Translations under genes and position numbers: made by a program
Assembly: GCA_029781135.1 (NCBI GenBank)
Contig: JAKOXH010000042.1
Span: 124,001 to 188,000, forward strand
Reading direction: 5' to 3'
Origin: Planctomycetota bacterium
Lineage (GTDB): Bacteria > Planctomycetota > Planctomycetia > Pirellulales > Lacipirellulaceae
Length of the DNA: 64,000 nt
In this document: positions 35,711-45,000 of the stretch, piece by piece
Layout: every line of letters begins with the position of its first letter
Numbering within the stretch: position 1 is the first letter of the stretch
Notes under the pieces: generated by a model
Databases searched by the model: none
Seen by the model: only the letters and a program-made list of their open reading frames with translations
What the model was told of the DNA's origin: nothing

Positions 35711-37663
35711 ATGAAACTTAGCAATGCGTTGAAAAAGGGGACTGGCTCGCGGTCCGCCGAAAAAAACGCCGGAAATCTGATGCCTCGCGAGCGTGACTGT
35801 CTTCGTTTGCATAGGCACCTTAGAACATTGATTCGGCAATTGCCCGTTGCCGCATTTCTTATCCTGTTGACTTCGGGGGTATGGGCGGCGGACAAGCCGA
35901 GCGTCGACTTGAAGTCGTACGACCCACCGGCCAAAGCGCTGCTATCCAGGATGTCACTTGACGAAAAAATCGGCCAGATGACGCAGGCTGAGCTGACGTA
36001 CCTCGGCGATTTGACGGATATCGCCAAGTACAGCGTCGGCTCGGTGCTGAGCGGCGGCGATGCCGACCCGAAAGATGGCAATAGCCCGGAAGCGTGGACC
36101 GCTGCTGTCGAACGCTGTCAGGAACAGGCCCACAAGACACGCCTGGCAATCCCGTTGCTCTACGGCATCGATGCGGTCCACGGCCACAACAACGTGCTCG
36201 GCGCGACGATCTTCCCGCACGACATTGGTTTGGGCTGCGCGAACGATCCCGCACTCGTGGAAGAGATCGGACGCATCACGGCCGAGGAAATGCGGGCCAC
36301 GGGCGTCAATTGGGCGTTCGCGCCGTGTGTTACGGTACCGCAAGATATCCGCTGGGGCCGCACCTACGAAGGCTATTCCGAAAACCCAGATATCTCCGGA
36401 AAATTGGGGGCCGCCGCCGTACGCGGCTTGCAGGGCCAGAGTCTACATGATCCGTTCTCGGTGTTGGCCTGTGCCAAACACTACGCCGGTGATGGCGGCA
36501 CTACGTTTGGCACCGGCGGCATGGAGAAAAAAGGGCTCGATCAGGGCGACGTCCGCGTCGACGACGCCACAATGCGCAGGTTGCATTTGAAGCCCTATCC
36601 GCCGGCAATTGCCGCTGGCGTCGGCAGCATTATGCCGTCGTACAATAGTTGGAACGGCCTCAAATGCTCGGCCAACAAATACTTGCTCACCGACGTTCTC
36701 AAAGGCGAGTTCGGCTTCGATGGTTTTCTAATCTCCGATTACAACGCCATCGACCAGGTTGCACCCGACTATAAGGAAGCCGTCGGCATTTGCATCAATG
36801 CCGGCATCGATATGGGCATGGTCCCCAACGCCCATGCGAAGTTTATCAAATGCCTGCGTGAATTGGTGGAAGAAGGCAAAGTGCCGGTGTCACGAATCGA
36901 CGATGCGGTGACGCGCATTTTACGCGTGAAGTCTGCGATGGGACTCATCGGCAAGGGTGCACCCATTGCCGCCAATGCGAAAGCGCAAGAGTCGTTTGGC
37001 AGCGACGAACATCGCGCCGTCGCTCGCGAAGCGGTGAGAAAATCACTGGTGCTTCTTAAGAACGAGCACAAGACTTTGCCGCTCGCGAAGGATCTGAAAC
37101 ACATTCACGTGGCTGGGCCGAATGCCGACGATATGGGCAAGCAATGCGGTGGCTGGACAATTACTTGGCAGGGGGCCGCTGGCAACGTCGTGAAAGGCAC
37201 CACCATTCTGGCCGGCATCCGCGCCGCCGTCGGCAAGGACACGAAGGTCACTTATTCCGCCGATGGCGCCGGTGGCGAAGGTGCCGACGTCGTGATTCTG
37301 GTCGTCGGCGAATCTCCGTATGCCGAGATGCATGGCGATAGTCGCGACCTGGCGCTGACTGCCGAAAACAGCAAGGCGGCCGAAACGGTGAAAGCCTTGA
37401 AGGTGCCGACGGTGCTCGTAGTCGTCTCCGGCCGACCCGTGCTGATCAACAACTTGATCGAACAAGCCGATGCCTGCGTTGCCGCTTGGCTGCCAGGCAG
37501 CGAAGGGCAGGGCGTCGCCGATGTGCTCTTCGGCGACTATCGACCGACCGGCCACTTGGCGTTTACCTGGCCGAAATCGCTCGAACAACTGCCGCTAAGG
37601 AACGATAAGAACAGCGGCAAGCCACTATATGAATTCGGCTGCGGCCTGACCTACGGAGAATAA
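35711..37663 (+). CDS. GH3 beta-glucosidase
   Basis: 650 residues. N-terminal basic stretch of ~40 residues, then a hydrophobic signal (AAFLILLTSGVWA). The GH3 N-domain has LSRMSLDEKIGQMTQAE, IPLLYGIDAVHGHNNV, the His/Arg/Asp substrate-binding segment ACAKHYAGDGGT, and the catalytic nucleophile D343 in FLISDYNAID. The C-domain ends in the common GLTYGE. It should release glucose from beta-1,3/1,6-oligosaccharides made by the GH16 enzyme upstream. Its unusually long n-region includes codons for AAAAAGGGGACTGGCTC (35732-35748), resembling a REP-like element. Confidence 0.92.
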   Translation: MKLSNALKKGTGSRSAEKNAGNLMPRERDCLRLHRHLRTLIRQLPVAAFLILLTSGVWAADKPSVDLKSYDPPAKALLSRMSLDEKIGQMTQAELTYLGDLTDIAKYSVGSVLSGGDADPKDGNSPEAWTAAVERCQEQAHKTRLAIPLLYGIDAVHGHNNVLGATIFPHDIGLGCANDPALVEEIGRITAEEMRATGVNWAFAPCVTVPQDIRWGRTYEGYSENPDISGKLGAAAVRGLQGQSLHDPFSVLACAKHYAGDGGTTFGTGGMEKKGLDQGDVRVDDATMRRLHLKPYPPAIAAGVGSIMPSYNSWNGLKCSANKYLLTDVLKGEFGFDGFLISDYNAIDQVAPDYKEAVGICINAGIDMGMVPNAHAKFIKCLRELVEEGKVPVSRIDDAVTRILRVKSAMGLIGKGAPIAANAKAQESFGSDEHRAVAREAVRKSLVLLKNEHKTLPLAKDLKHIHVAGPNADDMGKQCGGWTITWQGAAGNVVKGTTILAGIRAAVGKDTKVTYSADGAGGEGADVVILVVGESPYAEMHGDSRDLALTAENSKAAETVKALKVPTVLVVVSGRPVLINNLIEQADACVAAWLPGSEGQGVADVLFGDYRPTGHLAFTWPKSLEQLPLRNDKNSGKPLYEFGCGLTYGE

Positions 37664-37723
37664 GTTCGTGGGATTGCCGAATCGCGATAACTTACGACTT
37701 TGCAAGTACCACAAAATAGCTAG

Positions 37724-40168
37724 CTACGGCTTTCGGAACCCGGTTTCCGGCGATGACTTCTTCGCTCCATAAATGCGAATGCTATCGAGTTCTACCGGCG
37801 ACCCCCAGCAGCTTTCGAACGCCACCCGGCCAGCGGTCGGCGGCGCCATCGTAGTTGCCGCTGAAATTGACTTCTGAACTTGCAGGTCGGTTGCATCGAA
37901 CATGGTCAGCATCGCGGACTTTCCATCGTCAACCACCTTGAACAAATAAGAACGGGTCTGCGGCGAAATCTCAAATCCCGTGGCCCCCAGCAAAGTAATT
38001 TGCTCGATGGAAGGTTTTTCGTGGATTTCGAGACTGTGGTCAAAACCGAATGCCGCCGGCCAGAAATTGCAGCGAACTCCCCGGCGCAAAATCGAACTGG
38101 TCCATCCGCGGGCGCCGCCGCGATTTTGATCGGCGCGGGTCATGACCGAAAAGGTTCCACCATAGCCGTGCAAAAAGTTCGGCGAGAACTCAATGCTGCC
38201 AAGAACTACGAGTGGACCTGGACGAGGGTCGAAGTCTTGTCGGGTAACCAGATAGGGATGTTCGCGCCAGGTATCGATGTGCTGCTCGTCGTTGAAAAGC
38301 CCAAGCTGGGCACGCCCATTCTTTACCACAATGTCTCCCAAAGCAGTCCATTTCGCGGGATTGAGCGCTTCGCCGGCAAAATCATCGGCCAGTAGTAGTT
38401 CGGCGTTCGCGGGTGCGAGTTCATCCAGTGCTTGACTCAGCACCTCATTCTTGACACCAATTATGTCCGAAGCCTGACGATCGTCCGCCGCCATTGAGTT
38501 CGGCGTCGCGGGTGACGAACTCTCTTGCGAGATGGTCACCCGTTCGAGAACCACAACGTTACGGTCTGATCCTTCGAAGGCGACAAAATTCTCGTTGCTC
38601 CGGAACAGCGAACGGCACGTGATCGTCTTGCGTACCTGCGGGTTTTCGGCCAGTGCCACGGTGAACGAAACGTTCAGCCCATCGTCGCGCATTTCCAGAC
38701 GGTAGAGCTTGCCTGGTCGCGGACGGGAAAAGCCACCCCACGACAAACTCGATGGGGCACAATCGGGTTCCAGCTTGGTTCCGGCCTCCAGCAATCCTTC
38801 CGCATTGGACGACCCGGCTCCCAGCCGACAGCGCATGGCTCGCGCCAGCATATCGTGCCACGCAGTGCCCGACTTGCTCAAGCTGCTGGAACTGCGGGTC
38901 AGGATCGCAAATGAGGGCTGTTCCGCATCGCCAACTTGCGCGAATCGCACATCGCATGTGATCGTAACGGCGCCTTGCGAGGGATTAAATTCACGGGTGG
39001 ACAGCAAGTACGGCCGCTGCGCCGTCGATTTCATACTCCCCAGTTGCAGGCCGTCGCCCGCGATCACACTGCCGATTGTCTTCCAGGTCGAAGCCCCCGG
39101 TGATTTGCCGTTGCGATAATCGTCATCGACAAGTGCGGCCGCCGGGCGAGTTCCACCGGGTAGCAGTCGATTCAATTTTTGGAGTTCGTAATGACTCGCC
39201 TGGAAATCGACGGGCACGATCGCATTATCCGTCCATTGAATCGCATTGCCCGACGTAAGTTCGATCGACCTGCGCGTGCCCCGCGCGGCGCCCGCGGCCA
39301 AAGTCTCCACCTTGCCCTCGAACACGCTAATTTGTGAGACGCCAAAATCGTCGACCATCACACCGAATTCAGTTCCGAGATCGATGACCTTGCCTTGAGG
39401 CGTCTCAATCGTGAAACCATGCCCGGCCACGGTAACCCGGGCCACGACCTCTCCCTTCCGCAGTACGCCGCCTTTTGCATGTACTTGAAATTCTGTCGGC
39501 CCGGTCAACAGCAACTTCGTGCCCGTTTCATACGTTAGTTCAATCTGACCATGTTCAAGAGCGAGCGTTTGACCAGGACGAACATGAGATCCCAAGGCGT
39601 ATGAGCCATTCGGATTGTTCCACGCCGCCGTGTCGGAAACAAACGAAACTTCTACCACAGGCAGACGAGGCGTTGCTACTCCCGCATGGTCGTCTGCCAA
39701 TTGCGGCTCCGCCGTTGGCGACGGTAGATGGGCAACGTCGCGCGGCCACAACCAGTACGCACATGCGACGAACACCATTACGGCGGCGAGTGCAGCGATC
39801 CAACGGCTGGCTCGGCCGAGCGCCCGCCAACGGGCCGGCCGGTTCGGGCGAGCGCTGCACTGCACTACGGAACGAGATAGTTTGCCGCTGCTGATTTGTG
39901 CCATGGCCGCGCGCTCAACCGCCAATTGAGCATCGACTGCGGAATACCCCATGGCACCGCCGGCGCCCAATGCGAGGGCGGCATGAATTGCCTGATACTT
40001 TAGATAGAGTTGACGAGCAGCCGGCGATTCCTGGAGTATTTGCTGTAGCCGCTGGAACTCGACGTCCGAAATCGTCTCGTCGCACAGGCGAGCTAACAGG
40101 CCGTACAGATCTCCCTCATGGCCGAACCCAACCGCGGAGTCAAAATTGTCATCCGGACCGGAAATCAT
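37724..40168 (-). CDS. FecR-domain membrane protein with two LamG-like domains
   Basis: 814 residues from the ATG at 40168 (an in-frame TTG opens at 40189; GGAGAGC precedes the ATG). A cytoplasmic N-terminal region with an anti-sigma-like start (LYGLLARLCDETISDVEFQRL) is followed by one membrane helix (IAALAAVMVFVACAYWLW), a FecR domain (KLLLTGPTEFQVHAKGGVLR, GKVIDLGTEFGV) and two copies of a concanavalin/LamG-like domain (YLLSTREFNPSQGAVTITC and YLVTRQDFDPRPGPLVVLG are equivalent positions), indicating an internal duplication. Probably the regulatory partner of the ECF sigma factor whose gene ends 116 bp upstream of its start. Confidence 0.87.
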   Translation of the reverse strand: MISGPDDNFDSAVGFGHEGDLYGLLARLCDETISDVEFQRLQQILQESPAARQLYLKYQAIHAALALGAGGAMGYSAVDAQLAVERAAMAQISSGKLSRSVVQCSARPNRPARWRALGRASRWIAALAAVMVFVACAYWLWPRDVAHLPSPTAEPQLADDHAGVATPRLPVVEVSFVSDTAAWNNPNGSYALGSHVRPGQTLALEHGQIELTYETGTKLLLTGPTEFQVHAKGGVLRKGEVVARVTVAGHGFTIETPQGKVIDLGTEFGVMVDDFGVSQISVFEGKVETLAAGAARGTRRSIELTSGNAIQWTDNAIVPVDFQASHYELQKLNRLLPGGTRPAAALVDDDYRNGKSPGASTWKTIGSVIAGDGLQLGSMKSTAQRPYLLSTREFNPSQGAVTITCDVRFAQVGDAEQPSFAILTRSSSSLSKSGTAWHDMLARAMRCRLGAGSSNAEGLLEAGTKLEPDCAPSSLSWGGFSRPRPGKLYRLEMRDDGLNVSFTVALAENPQVRKTITCRSLFRSNENFVAFEGSDRNVVVLERVTISQESSSPATPNSMAADDRQASDIIGVKNEVLSQALDELAPANAELLLADDFAGEALNPAKWTALGDIVVKNGRAQLGLFNDEQHIDTWREHPYLVTRQDFDPRPGPLVVLGSIEFSPNFLHGYGGTFSVMTRADQNRGGARGWTSSILRRGVRCNFWPAAFGFDHSLEIHEKPSIEQITLLGATGFEISPQTRSYLFKVVDDGKSAMLTMFDATDLQVQKSISAATTMAPPTAGRVAFESCWGSPVELDSIRIYGAKKSSPETGFRKP

Positions 40169-40283
40169 CGCGCGGCTCTCCGCTGACAAACCCGACTAGG
40201 GTCGCTGCCGACATTCGCCGCGCCGCGAGTTCTTCGATTCCTATCAAGCAACAATGACCGAATTTCACAGCGGAGAATTTGCA

Positions 40284-40847
40284 TTATCCATGAGCCTCTT
40301 GCGCTAGCGAACGATCGATGCACTCAAGTAACAACCGTCGTATCCGCCCCAGGGATTTCGAAAGCGAGTTCGCACTGCGACCAATATCCGACGATAACGC
40401 TTGCACGGTAGCGCCGGGTTGGTAACGGCGCCGGATCAAAAGACGGTCTTTTTCGCCGAGCTTGTTCAGACAGTTTTCCAGCGTCTGTAGAGTAACGCCA
40501 TGAATGAGCGTTTCATCACTCGCTTCGTCGGCCAATTTCTCGAGTAGATTTGTTTCGAAGACTCGCGCGAGCCGGGCGCGTTGCTCGCGGTATTTCATGA
40601 CTTGGAATCGCGCAATCTTGCATGCCCAGGCATAGAAATTCGTGCCTATTTCAAAACTGTCGAATTTACGCCAAAGGACCATGCTCGTTTCCTGCAATAC
40701 GTCCGCGGCATCGTTCACGGTCGGAAGCAGCGCCGTAATAAAGAACTGCAACCGCGGGTAATGCGTCGAGTATAGTTCGAGGAACTCAGCCATCCGGTCG
40801 CTATGCTCGCCGGGCGACGACTGGTTATTCGCCTGCTTGTGAATCAT
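40284..40847 (-). CDS. ECF sigma factor (Rhodopirellula/Verrucomicrobium-type)
   Basis: 187 residues. Region 2 is shown by DVLQETSMVLWRKFDSFEIG and FYAWACKIARFQVMKYREQ; region 4 by LEKLGEKDRLLIRRRYQPG-like sequence and a helix-turn-helix (VQALSSDIGRSANSLSKSLG). Length and motifs match the planctomycete-specific ECF group that is paired with FecR-LamG proteins. Its target genes are unknown; the exported-protein cluster starting at 41589, separated by a 740-bp region, is one candidate. Confidence 0.92.
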   Translation of the reverse strand: MIHKQANNQSSPGEHSDRMAEFLELYSTHYPRLQFFITALLPTVNDAADVLQETSMVLWRKFDSFEIGTNFYAWACKIARFQVMKYREQRARLARVFETNLLEKLADEASDETLIHGVTLQTLENCLNKLGEKDRLLIRRRYQPGATVQALSSDIGRSANSLSKSLGRIRRLLLECIDRSLAQEAHG

Positions 40848-41588
40848 GGTCCAACCAAGTCGGGTTTAAGTCGGGGGGCCCGCCAGGAAGCCCAATCGTA
40901 AACTGATTCGCCAATATATATACCCCCTCAAAGCTACTTTTCGGAGCATCGGAAGTTCCGTTTTGACAAACTTCTGCACTGCGTCGAGCTGGCTAGCCCC
41001 CTGCCTAGTGGGTCCGGCGAGGCGACCAAGAACGTATGCCGACCGTTTGTGGCAAGCCGCAGGCAATTTTCTTGAATAAGCGCTTTTTTTCGGTTCACAT
41101 TTCTTCCGCACGGTGGATTGATAAGACAGTGGGTGAGGTTTAGAGCGATGGCGTCGCTGGGTAGGTGCGTCGCTTAGTGCAGAAAACCTCAGTTGCGCGG
41201 TGGATCGTCTGTATTGGGCTGCTGGCACCGTAGTCTCTGTCGCATTGACAAGGAGCCTTGTGCCGAGGTGGTATTGGCTGCGCAGATTCGTTGCCGCGAT
41301 GGGGGTGCCATTGATTTTGCACAAGCTTGGTTGTCAAAAACAAGGCCTTTCGTCTATTTAGGTGGAATGGGGCATTTTTCGTTTTCGGATGTTAGACTAG
41401 CAGTCCATGCGAACTGGGAGATGAGGCCGGCCTGCATTGACCGAGAAGCAGTCGGGATTTGTGTGGGACGCTGCGAGGAACACATTAGAGGTTGGCATTG
41501 GTTCGCATGTGAGCGTGGGGCTGCGTGCAGTTGATCGTGAAGGGCCGATTGGCTGCAAGTTATATCTTGTCCTCAATTGAGCAAACTT
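40848..41588. other. 740-bp intergenic region
   Basis: Lies between the divergently oriented ECF sigma gene and the PEP-CTERM/dockerin gene. Open frames here have atypical composition and no supporting motif, so I call no gene. It is likely to carry the promoters of both directions, but I see no confident promoter element. GGCAC and GTGCC half-sites around 41224-41265 could form an operator; this is weak. Confidence 0.5.
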
Positions 41589-42731
41589 ATGAGAAGACTT
41601 AAGAATCTGGGTTGGTGCGCGGCTTTGTTAACGTGCGCGATCGCAACTAGTGTGCAAGCCGCGAGTTCGCTGTCGAATTCGTTGACCGGTTTCACCGGCG
41701 ATACGCTCAATGCTGGAACGCAAGCGGCACTGGCAACTGCTGGCTTCGAAATTACCGATGTAACACCGCCGTTTCTCAATGACAATGGAACTCCCGCGGA
41801 TCCCAGCGACGACTTCACGCAAGATTCTCGCATTACGTTTGGCGCCAATGGCGCTACGTTTGGAGGTGTCACCCCATCGGATCCAGGTCGAAACTACCTG
41901 CGCACGATCGATAGCTACGCATTCAATAGCTATACGGCGGAAGTGACGGTTACCGTCGACAAATTGGGAACCGATCAGGCCTTCTTCGGGATGGGGTCCG
42001 GTGTGATGGTTGCTTGGGGCGTGCCCGACACATGGAGCGTTCCCACCGTGATGGTGACCCCCGAAACTCACAGCCTTTCGAGTAATGCCAACGATGGTGT
42101 TAGCGGCGACTGGTATAATCCGCCCGCTTGCACAACCGCTTGGTGCTCGACGAAAGACGCGCCTGGCGATTATGCATCCAATGGAACGGTGGACGCTGCT
42201 GCATATGCAATCTGGCGGAAAACCCTTGGTAACTTCGACGATGGCGTCGATCCATTTGATCCTGCTACCGAAGACATGACTGCCAATGGCGATAATACCG
42301 GTGCCAGCCAGAATCGAATTGACGCCGCCGATTACAACATCTGGAAGGCAAATTACGGCAAAGACACGTTGGGCGCCAATTCCGCGACGACGTATCGCCT
42401 GCGGATGACCCTCGATGCAACCACCAAGACCTGGGTGGGCTCGGTTGACTTGAACTACGCCGGCGGCCCGTTTGTCGCCGACATCACGACCCCGGCCTAT
42501 GACTTATCGGCTAGTTACGAGGGTGGCGCCGGCGGGTTCGCGGTCAATGGTTGGCCCGTCAGCCCGTCGAAGATTTATTTTGGCGGCGATGATGGCGTGG
42601 TGTTCAAGGATCTTTCGATCACGGTCAGCGGGCCTGCGGTTGGTGCTGGGGCGGCCATTCCGGAACCATCGATTTTGGCACTGCTCGCCTGCGCGGTTAG
42701 TGGGGTACTGGCTGGGCGGCGGCAACGCTGA
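41589..42731 (+). CDS. PEP-CTERM protein with internal dockerin-like insert
   Basis: 380 residues from the ATG at 41589 (the frame opens with a TTG four codons earlier). Signal peptide LGWCAALLTCAIATSVQA, then a beta-sandwich-like domain interrupted at about residues 190-255 by two dockerin type I-like motifs (APGDYASNGTVDAAAYAIWR and NRIDAADYNIWKANYG). The beta domain then resumes (TYRLRMTLDATTKTWVGSVD). It ends in a PEP-CTERM signal, IPEPSILALLACAVSGVLAG, with a basic tail RRQR. First gene of the exported cluster. Confidence 0.85.
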   Translation: MRRLKNLGWCAALLTCAIATSVQAASSLSNSLTGFTGDTLNAGTQAALATAGFEITDVTPPFLNDNGTPADPSDDFTQDSRITFGANGATFGGVTPSDPGRNYLRTIDSYAFNSYTAEVTVTVDKLGTDQAFFGMGSGVMVAWGVPDTWSVPTVMVTPETHSLSSNANDGVSGDWYNPPACTTAWCSTKDAPGDYASNGTVDAAAYAIWRKTLGNFDDGVDPFDPATEDMTANGDNTGASQNRIDAADYNIWKANYGKDTLGANSATTYRLRMTLDATTKTWVGSVDLNYAGGPFVADITTPAYDLSASYEGGAGGFAVNGWPVSPSKIYFGGDDGVVFKDLSITVSGPAVGAGAAIPEPSILALLACAVSGVLAGRRQR

Positions 42732-42900
42732 ATTCATTCGGACGTGGTTGTATTTTTTGTTTTTGGTTTGAAAGCGCGAAGAGTTGCCGGGGCTGGTTGA
42801 TGGCTTCGAAGCATCGATCATCCCAGGGGTAGTGCAACTCTTCGCGCCCTTTTCATACCATTCGGAAGTTGATTCGCAATCAATTGAAGGAGTTTCAGTC

Positions 42901-44094
42901 ATGCAATTGAGGCGACAACCATCGGCCAGCGGCTTCAGCTTTGTAGGGGCCGCGAGCCGAGCGGCCCAACGAAATCGTCCGCCGCGGCTCGGCGGACCTA
43001 CCTCCCTTCATGGTTTCACGCTTGTTGAGCTATTGGTCGTCATTGCCATCATCGGGATTCTGGTGGCCTTGCTGCTGCCCGCCATTCAAGCTGCTCGCGA
43101 GGCGGCCCGCCGCGCGCAGTGCCAAAGTAATATCAAGAATGTGGCCCTCGCCGTTCTGAATTACGAAAACCAGAAGAAGCGGCTGCCGGAGGGTATGACG
43201 TTCGACATCAAGCTCTACCGCGATCATGTCCACGACCGTCTCGCCGCGTACGGTCCGAATTGGATTATTAAGATTCTTCCTCAACTCGAAGAGCAGGGAA
43301 CTTACGACTATTTCGATTTCAAACTGCCCATCAATGCGACCGGTAGCACGCCGGGCGATCTGCGGAACCGGGAAGCTCGTGGAAAGATCATTCCCGTTCT
43401 GCTATGCCCGTCGGACTCGTTCAATAAGATTCCTTACACGGGAAAGCTGCCGCTGCATGGGGACAACTGGGCACGCGGCAACTACGCCGCGAATTCCGGA
43501 AACCTTTTCATCGGCGGTGGTGGTTGCAGTGCTCGGTCGGGCGAAGACCCCAAGATTTATGCCTGCACGGCGGGTCCAGATGAGAACGGCACCTTACCCG
43601 CGGAAGATGGCTGGAATAGCAAGCTGCGCCGCGGCGTCATGGGGCCTAATATTTCCGTGAAGCTAAGTCAAATTACCGACGGAACGTCGAAGACGATCAT
43701 GGTCGGCGAAATTCGCGCGGGAATGACGGAAAAAGACGCGCGCGGTGTCTGGGCGATGGGCCATGCGGGACCAAGTCTATTGGCAATGTATGGCTCCGGT
43801 GGTGATGACAACGGACCGAATGCCTGCGGGCCGACGACGGATGATGTCTACAGCGATATCTGCACCACAACATCAGCACCCCCGCCGCAAGCTCAGGCCG
43901 AATGCATGACGTGTTATTCAGGCGGCCTTGCCGATCAAAACACCGTTCGTAGCGCGCACGAGGGCGGCGCCATGATCGCCATGTGCGATGGCAGCGTCAC
44001 GTTCCTTATCGATGATGTGGAAACACGCGGGATTTTCGGTTGCGTTTGGGACTACATGATCGGTAGCGAGGACGCCGAACAAAGGCTACAGTAG
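42901..44094 (+). CDS. DUF1559 prepilin-like protein
   Basis: 397 residues from the ATG at 42901 (GAAGGAG upstream). Type IV prepilin-like N-terminus: GFTLVELLVVIAIIGILVAL, cleaved after Gly by a prepilin peptidase, then the planctomycete LLPAIQAAREAARRAQCQSN and a DUF1559 (SBP-bac-10) domain with NYAANSGNLF and the end motif HEGGAMIAMCDGSV. Such proteins occur in large paralogous families in planctomycetes; their function is not known. The leader before GFTLVELL is unusually long (about 38 residues) because residues about 15-34 are encoded by a palindromic repeat (42943-43001). Confidence 0.92.
   Translation: MQLRRQPSASGFSFVGAASRAAQRNRPPRLGGPTSLHGFTLVELLVVIAIIGILVALLLPAIQAAREAARRAQCQSNIKNVALAVLNYENQKKRLPEGMTFDIKLYRDHVHDRLAAYGPNWIIKILPQLEEQGTYDYFDFKLPINATGSTPGDLRNREARGKIIPVLLCPSDSFNKIPYTGKLPLHGDNWARGNYAANSGNLFIGGGGCSARSGEDPKIYACTAGPDENGTLPAEDGWNSKLRRGVMGPNISVKLSQITDGTSKTIMVGEIRAGMTEKDARGVWAMGHAGPSLLAMYGSGGDDNGPNACGPTTDDVYSDICTTTSAPPPQAQAECMTCYSGGLADQNTVRSAHEGGAMIAMCDGSVTFLIDDVETRGIFGCVWDYMIGSEDAEQRLQ
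42943..43001. repeat. Palindromic repeat inside the DUF1559 gene leader
   Basis: The left arm GTAGGGGCCGCGAGCCGAGC (42943-42962) and the right arm TCCGCCGCGGCTCGGCGGAC plus CTAC (42978-43001) are imperfect reverse complements around a ~15-base loop. It is translated as VGAASRAAQRNRPPRLGGPT, between the start codon and the prepilin cleavage site. Confidence 0.8.
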
Positions 44095-44216
44095 TGGAGT
44101 ACGTTGGCCGGCTAGTGTCATTCATTCATGGTGCGAGTGCGACTGCCGAAAATCAGTGGCCGTGCTTACGAAGCCGCCGGTGCTTGATTAGTACGTAGCT
44201 GGGTTACATCGATAGG

Positions 44217-44672
44217 ATGCGAAACAGGCACGGTATTGCTTCGATGAAGTTCCAGTCACGAGCGTGGCATTGGTTGACGTTTGCGATCTTGGTTTGTGTC
44301 GTCGGCTGCAACCGGCGCGATACCGTGCAGGTTTCGGGCAAGGTTTTGTTCAAAGATGGCAGCGTCCCCAATGGTGGAGTACGGGAAGTTCAGTTTCTTC
44401 CGGCAGACGATAGCACCGCCAAAGTTCGCAAGGGTGCGGCGGGCAATATCGGCGACGACGGCGCGTTCGTGGCCTTTACCCGGAAGCCGGGTGACGGTGT
44501 ATTTCGCGGCAAATATGACGTGGTGTTCAATATTTGGAAAAGTGCGATGCAACCACAATCGTTGATCGATCCGAAATACACCAGGCCAACTTCTACGCCT
44601 TACCACATTACGATCGACCACAATGTTGACGATCTCAAGTTCGAGATCGAGCCGCTCAAGACTCAAAAGTAG
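44217..44672 (+). CDS. Small lipoprotein, carboxypeptidase-regulatory-like
   Basis: 151 residues. The lipobox VCVVGC near residue 30 shows it is a lipoprotein. The mature part starts VQVSGKVLFKDGSVPNGG and continues with an immunoglobulin-like/carboxypeptidase-regulatory-like beta domain; it resembles lipoproteins that often follow DUF1559 genes in planctomycetes (122 bp downstream here). The start could also be the second ATG at 44244. Function unknown. Confidence 0.8.
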   Translation: MRNRHGIASMKFQSRAWHWLTFAILVCVVGCNRRDTVQVSGKVLFKDGSVPNGGVREVQFLPADDSTAKVRKGAAGNIGDDGAFVAFTRKPGDGVFRGKYDVVFNIWKSAMQPQSLIDPKYTRPTSTPYHITIDHNVDDLKFEIEPLKTQK

Positions 44673-45000
44673 CCGGCGATGAAAGCGGCCCGGTGAAGTT
44701 CGGTCGAGGGACCGCTAGTGCGCGTAATCTAGTTGAGTGGGAACGACCCGGTTTGGTTGTCGTGCGGTCGTCTCTCCCCACGTTTGCTGCCTCGGGCGAT
44801 TTCCGCGATTTAATTCGTTGGTTTCTGCGCCGGGCATTTATAATGAGGGGATGCCACGCGGCCCTACGAGCAGAGACCGGCGGGAATTCGCATACGTTTT
44901 GTCGTCGTTCGGCAGCATTGATTTTGTACGCCAATTTGGATTGCATTGGTAGGGTGAAAATGGAACTCATGAGTTTGGCTTTCTTACGATTAGGTGTATC
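44673..45000. other. 328-bp intergenic region
   Basis: Lies between the lipoprotein gene and the haloperoxidase-like gene, both on the plus strand. No gene, repeat or clear promoter is seen. Confidence 0.5.

Noticed and set aside
40866..41324. 152-residue minus-strand open frame upstream of the ECF sigma gene
   Set aside because: Composition (many Arg, Ser, Pro) is that of an antisense or intergenic frame, with no ribosome binding site or family motif.
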